Source: an uncultured Atopobium sp.
GTDB taxonomy: Bacteria; Actinomycetota; Coriobacteriia; Coriobacteriales; Atopobiaceae
Reading direction: 5' to 3'
DNA: 8,355 nucleotides
Assembly: GCA_937926845.1 (NCBI GenBank)
Contig: CALBBS010000121.1
Coordinates: forward strand, 1-8,355
Below are positions 5,165-8,355 of this stretch, piece after piece. Within the stretch, counting starts at the first letter, position 1, and each line of letters starts with the position of its first letter. The notes under the pieces are model-generated. The model saw nothing but the letters and a program-made list of their open reading frames with translations, did not search any database and was not told the origin of the DNA. Made by a program: the position numbers and the translations under genes.

Positions 5165-6145
5165 ATGGCTCCAAACGATCAAACTCTAGGTAATAATGAA
5201 CTGGGTGCCTGGAGGATTTTCTCGCTATTTATGCTGCTACTTCAAAAGGGACCGCTACCCTCGGCAGAAATATATACGGCAATTTACTCAGATTTATCTA
5301 CCGATTCTGCTTTAAGAACTTTTTCAAGAGATCGCACTGTTTTGAAACAGCTTGGATTTGCAATTACAGAGGTAAAAACGGGAAAAGAAAAGTCATTCTA
5401 TCTTACGGACTCAAATTTCTTTGATTCCTCGTACAACTTAAGCCCTGAAGATGCCAATCAGCTGCTTGTAATCTGCAGTGCAATTCTCACTGATACAACT
5501 TTTGTGTACCAAGAGAAATTGAGAAACGCGCTCTCTAAAATTGTGGGTAACTTTTATTCCTCGGACTCAGGCAAACCAGACAGCCAAAAACTCAATGCTT
5601 CTTCCCAAAGCAAAGTCTTTCCTGTTCTATACGAATCTCTCAGCTCTAAACAACTGGTAAACATCACCTACACAAATTCACAGGACTTGGTTAAACAAAA
5701 AGATTTGGGCGTACTGGATTTCTTTGTTTCACAGGGACTTCTATACTTTGTGGCCCAAGATTTTTCATCCAGTACTGAGACCGCTTCCATCAAAACTTTT
5801 CGCGTTGACCGTGTTTTAGATGCCGCGATTCTTAAAAATGAGTTCTTCTCCATACCAGAAGAATTTGATCCAAAAGACTATAACCTTCTTGATTTCCAGC
5901 TTGGATTGCAGACTGGCGTTCTTACTGCATTTATCCCCAAAAACATACTCGCTGCTTTTGAGCATTTCTCTCAGGGGCAAGGGGATGTTGAGCTCCTCTC
6001 TAATGGCGCTTTGTGGACCGTTGCTTACGCTCATGAAGACACCGCTTTGTCTTGGATTCTTGCTCATGGATTAATTCCAAGGTCTCCGGAGTCTCTTCTC
6101 ACAAAGTGGAAAGAGTCTTTAAGCGAGGTTGCCAATGGCTATTAA
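5165..6145 (+). CDS. PafB/PafC-like WYL-domain transcriptional regulator (first of pair)
   Basis: This 326-residue cytoplasmic regulator has the usual order of the family. An N-terminal winged helix-turn-helix (about 13-80) includes RTFSRDRTVLKQLGF (51-65), close to the R-D-x-x-x-L-x-x-L-G pattern of WYL-regulator HTHs. A linker follows, then a WYL domain (about 150-230) with LYFVAQD (193-199) and FRVDRV (212-217), and a WCX-like C-terminus (about 245-320). WYL domains are Sm-fold ligand-binding modules; in mycobacterial PafBC they sense single-stranded DNA and activate DNA-repair genes. The diagnostic tripeptide reads LYF here instead of WYL. The last 11 bases overlap the next WYL gene, so the two are cotranscribed and probably form a heterodimer, as PafB and PafC do. 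Orthology to PafB rather than to another WYL regulator is inference. Confidence 0.82.
   Translation: MAPNDQTLGNNELGAWRIFSLFMLLLQKGPLPSAEIYTAIYSDLSTDSALRTFSRDRTVLKQLGFAITEVKTGKEKSFYLTDSNFFDSSYNLSPEDANQLLVICSAILTDTTFVYQEKLRNALSKIVGNFYSSDSGKPDSQKLNASSQSKVFPVLYESLSSKQLVNITYTNSQDLVKQKDLGVLDFFVSQGLLYFVAQDFSSSTETASIKTFRVDRVLDAAILKNEFFSIPEEFDPKDYNLLDFQLGLQTGVLTAFIPKNILAAFEHFSQGQGDVELLSNGALWTVAYAHEDTALSWILAHGLIPRSPESLLTKWKESLSEVANGY
6125..6128 (+). promoter_or_regulatory. Ribosome binding site fixing the second WYL gene start at 6135
   Basis: GAGG inside the end of the first WYL gene is six bases from ATG (6135-6137). This gives an 11-base overlap with the upstream stop and suggests translational coupling. 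The TTG at 6129 is too close to the site to use it. Confidence 0.75.
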
Positions 6146-7121
6146 AAACACCTCTTTTGGAAGAAAAAACATATCGTCAGCTGTCTATAAGCTCATACTG
6201 CTTGCTTCTGCATTAAGGAAGTCTTTTGACGCAGTTGAGCTAAGCGCGGTTCAGTCGCGATTTGGCATCTCCTCTGAAGAGGCTGCTATTCTGATGGAGC
6301 TTTTGCAACTCACGAACGAGAATAGCTATCTTCCCCTCCCTCTTACGGGAGACCAAGATACTCTGACACTTGTTGGAGAGTCTCCCTTTACTGCTCGCGG
6401 CCTTGTCTTAACGGATGAAGAAACCTTGGCACTCAAAGAGGCTTTTACCGCTCTCGCTTTGCCCCAAGAAAGTGTATTTTGGAGCCTCTTGAAACCTCCA
6501 TATACAAGAAGCTCTTCACCGGACGGGTCTTCATACCCTCTTGTCTCCAAAAGTCACTCTAAAGAAGTAAACGCGTTCCTCACCTGCTCAAATGCAATTG
6601 CAGAATCACAAGTTATTTCATTTGACTATCGCTCTGAGGAGTCTGTCACAGAAGCTCGGGGTCATAGAGATGCTGCAATTAGCCAGAGAGAGGTTTTTCC
6701 CTATAAGCTGTCATACGGAGAAAATGGGTGGCTTATCGAGGGGGTTGATTTAAACCTAGAGCAGCAAAGGGTCTTTAGGGTCAATCGAATGAGCTGCATT
6801 GAAATGCAATCCGCTTCATTTGAGCACAGAAAGCTTGCAGAACTTGTGCAAGATTCTGCTGTGCAAGAAAAGTCTCAGCTGGTAGAACTCATCTTCTTTG
6901 ATAAAAACGCCCTTACGCACTATTCGTGGCCGGGACTTAAAACGGTTGGAAGCCAGCGCAATGCTGCAGAAATTAAAGCAACTATCCCCTACTACGGCGG
7001 AACGTGGCTGCTACAGCGATTGCTTGCCCTTAAGGGAAAAGTAACAACCAAAGACAAAGACGTGATGCACGCAATGCGCACTTACGCTGCATCTTTGCTT
7101 GCCGCAGAAGAGCATCTCTAA
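6135..7121 (+). CDS. PafB/PafC-like WYL-domain transcriptional regulator (second of pair)
   Basis: This 328-residue protein is a partner of the preceding regulator. The N-terminal 11-80 region is a divergent winged helix (SAVYKLILLASALRKSF, then SRFGISSEEAAILMELL). The WYL domain (about 150-225) carries FPYKLSYGENGWLIEGVD (188-205) and RVFRVNRM (212-219), matching the family pattern P-Y-x-L...G-x-W-Y-L...R-x-F-R-x-D-R except that the tripeptide reads WLI and the last Asp is Asn. The WCX-like C-terminus (about 245-325) includes YYGGTWLLQRLLALKGKV (286-303). It overlaps the upstream stop by 11 bases, consistent with coupled translation and equal amounts of the two subunits. A weak dyad follows the stop, with no clear terminator before the convergent helicase gene. 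A DNA-damage role by analogy with PafBC is inference supported by the neighbouring DinG helicase. Confidence 0.8.
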   Translation: MAIKNTSFGRKNISSAVYKLILLASALRKSFDAVELSAVQSRFGISSEEAAILMELLQLTNENSYLPLPLTGDQDTLTLVGESPFTARGLVLTDEETLALKEAFTALALPQESVFWSLLKPPYTRSSSPDGSSYPLVSKSHSKEVNAFLTCSNAIAESQVISFDYRSEESVTEARGHRDAAISQREVFPYKLSYGENGWLIEGVDLNLEQQRVFRVNRMSCIEMQSASFEHRKLAELVQDSAVQEKSQLVELIFFDKNALTHYSWPGLKTVGSQRNAAEIKATIPYYGGTWLLQRLLALKGKVTTKDKDVMHAMRTYAASLLAAEEHL

Positions 7122-7123
7122 GC

Positions 7124-7137
7124 CAATCAGGTGATTG
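7124..7137. other. Weak dyad in the 24-bp gap between convergent genes
   Basis: CAATCA and TGATTG flank a two-base centre, so it would fold as a five-base stem with a four-base loop. There is no T-run on either side. It is too weak to call a terminator, yet nothing else separates the WYL operon from the helicase gene, so the transcripts may overlap. Confidence 0.3.
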
Positions 7138-7145
7138 CATCCCTG

Positions 7146-8355
7146 CTACGCGTCGTGTTCTTCTCGCCACTTGGCAATTTGCTCAGAGATGTCCTTTGTG
7201 CTAACGCGCTGATGGTTCTTGTTGGGTAGTGACTTCAAGAACGAGCTGCCATATCGCTTGGACACCAGTCTGGAATCGGCAAGTACCAAAACGCCCTTGT
7301 CATCAGCGCTTCTAATAAGGCGACCAGCGGCCTGCTTTGTTGCAATTACCGCCTCTGGCAGAGAATAACGCCACCACGCACGATCTTCTCGCGCTTCACG
7401 CTCTTTGACCAGCGGTTCATTAGGGCTTGCAAACGGAAGCTTAGGAATTACTACGCACCTAAGCGTGTCTCCCGCAGCATCAAAGCCTTCCCAGAACGAT
7501 TTAAGAGCAAACAGCGAGAGGTTCTTTTCGGCTAGGAACTTTTCACGAACACGTCGAGCAGAAGAAGAGCGCTCCTGGCAGGCAAGATTAAGGCCCTGCT
7601 CACTCAAGCGTGGCTCCAACGCTTCATAGAGGCGCTCCATATCGCGTCTGTTGGTAAAGAGCGTCAGCACTGAGCCGCCCATCTGAACATGAACGTCGTA
7701 TAGCAGCTTTTCCAGAGCGTCTAGGTAACCTGGATCAGTTGGTGCAGGCATGTCTTCAGCCACAAAGACAGCCATATGATTTTCGTAGTCAAAGCTTGAC
7801 TCTAAGTGCAGACTCTTGTGTTCAAAGGCGCCTCTATCCAGGCCAACAGCGTGCTCAAAATGCGAGAAGTCATCTCCAACGGCAATGGTCGCCGAAGTAA
7901 ACACAACGGAATGCGTCTCAGGAAGCCACTTCTCTGCCAGTTCTGCACCAATATCAAGCTTCTCGGCCACAAGAGCCTCAGAGCCAATATCACGCTTCAG
8001 TCGAGTCAACTTTGCTGAATAGACGTAACTCTTGTCCGTTCCCTCGCAGATGAGCTTCAGAGACTCTAGAAGGGTGCTCAAGAACACCCCCGCCTCACTC
8101 AAGTTGCTTGCAAGGTTTGGAGCTGATGCAATAAGCGCCTCGGTGGTTTTTCCTATACGAAGCGCCGCTTCTTCAAGAGCAGAAAGAGCAACAGAAGCGG
8201 TCTCCAAGACCTCTTTCCATTCCTCTGTCTCTCTTACCTCATCGTTAATCCAAAGCTGAAGGGAGTTATAGCCGCCGTCGCTTTTGGCCAACGGAGCCAG
8301 CTCATGGACGGTGGCCATAAGATTGCCCATTGCTGCCATGGCTCGCTGAACTGCG
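7146..8355 (-). CDS. dinG: DinG/XPD-family ATP-dependent DNA helicase, C-terminal part (cut by window edge)
   Basis: The reading frame is open to the right edge of the window, so this is the C-terminal part (about 400 residues) of a longer protein; DinG-family proteins usually have over 600. The visible half is helicase domain 2 of superfamily 2. VVFTSATI (codons at about 7904-7881) is the family's SAT motif. GGSVLTLFTNRRDMERL starts domain 2. SFWEGFDAAG (7499-7470) with CVVIPKLPFASPNEPL is motif V, and QAAGRLIRS (7334-7308), followed by D-x-G-V-L-V-L-A-D-S-R, is motif VI with its arginine finger. The family unwinds 5' to 3' and resolves R-loops or D-loops during repair and transcription-replication conflict. 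The Walker A and any iron-sulfur cysteines would lie beyond the window. The ATG at 8339 is internal, not the true start. It converges on the WYL pair. Confidence 0.9.
   Translation of the reverse strand, partial: AVQRAMAAMGNLMATVHELAPLAKSDGGYNSLQLWINDEVRETEEWKEVLETASVALSALEEAALRIGKTTEALIASAPNLASNLSEAGVFLSTLLESLKLICEGTDKSYVYSAKLTRLKRDIGSEALVAEKLDIGAELAEKWLPETHSVVFTSATIAVGDDFSHFEHAVGLDRGAFEHKSLHLESSFDYENHMAVFVAEDMPAPTDPGYLDALEKLLYDVHVQMGGSVLTLFTNRRDMERLYEALEPRLSEQGLNLACQERSSSARRVREKFLAEKNLSLFALKSFWEGFDAAGDTLRCVVIPKLPFASPNEPLVKEREAREDRAWWRYSLPEAVIATKQAAGRLIRSADDKGVLVLADSRLVSKRYGSSFLKSLPNKNHQRVSTKDISEQIAKWREEHDA

Overview
The window looks like a chromosomal segment of a low- to mid-GC member of the Coriobacteriia (Actinomycetota), perhaps an Atopobium/Lancefieldella-type oral or mucosal anaerobe. 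This placement is inferred. It rests on a sortase-anchored adhesin with a C-terminal VaFE-type ester-bond repeat, a tandem pair of PafBC-like WYL regulators, a DinG-family helicase, a PerR-type Fur protein, strong GGAGG-type ribosome binding sites and moderate GC. No mobile element, CRISPR array, tRNA or rRNA gene is visible.

Layout, left to right. Bases 1-104 are a GC-rich, hairpin-rich stretch: either the 3' end of a plus-strand gene or part of a structured RNA. A strong terminator (112-130) closes the minus-strand perR-like gene (159-560). A 147-bp divergent region full of overlapping dyads separates perR from a 751-residue cell-wall adhesin on the plus strand (708-2963). The adhesin has a thioester domain, three CnaB domains, a VaFE domain and an LPGTA sorting signal. 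A shared hairpin (2995-3020) separates it from a convergent minus-strand gene (3050-4975) for a membrane-bound M28-peptidase-like protein that has lost most of its zinc and catalytic residues and carries a long acidic insertion. A 189-bp AT-rich divergent region leads to two overlapping WYL genes (5165-6145 and 6135-7121). They converge, with a 24-bp gap, on a DinG-type helicase gene that runs off the right edge (7146-8355).

How the genes may work together. The perR/adhesin region is a candidate for peroxide- or metal-responsive control of an adhesin. The WYL pair next to a DinG helicase suggests a DNA-damage theme like that of mycobacterial PafBC. The M28-like protein, divergent from the WYL pair, is the most unusual item: it keeps the architecture of a peptidase but apparently not the chemistry, and its soluble parts are predicted to face the cytoplasm.
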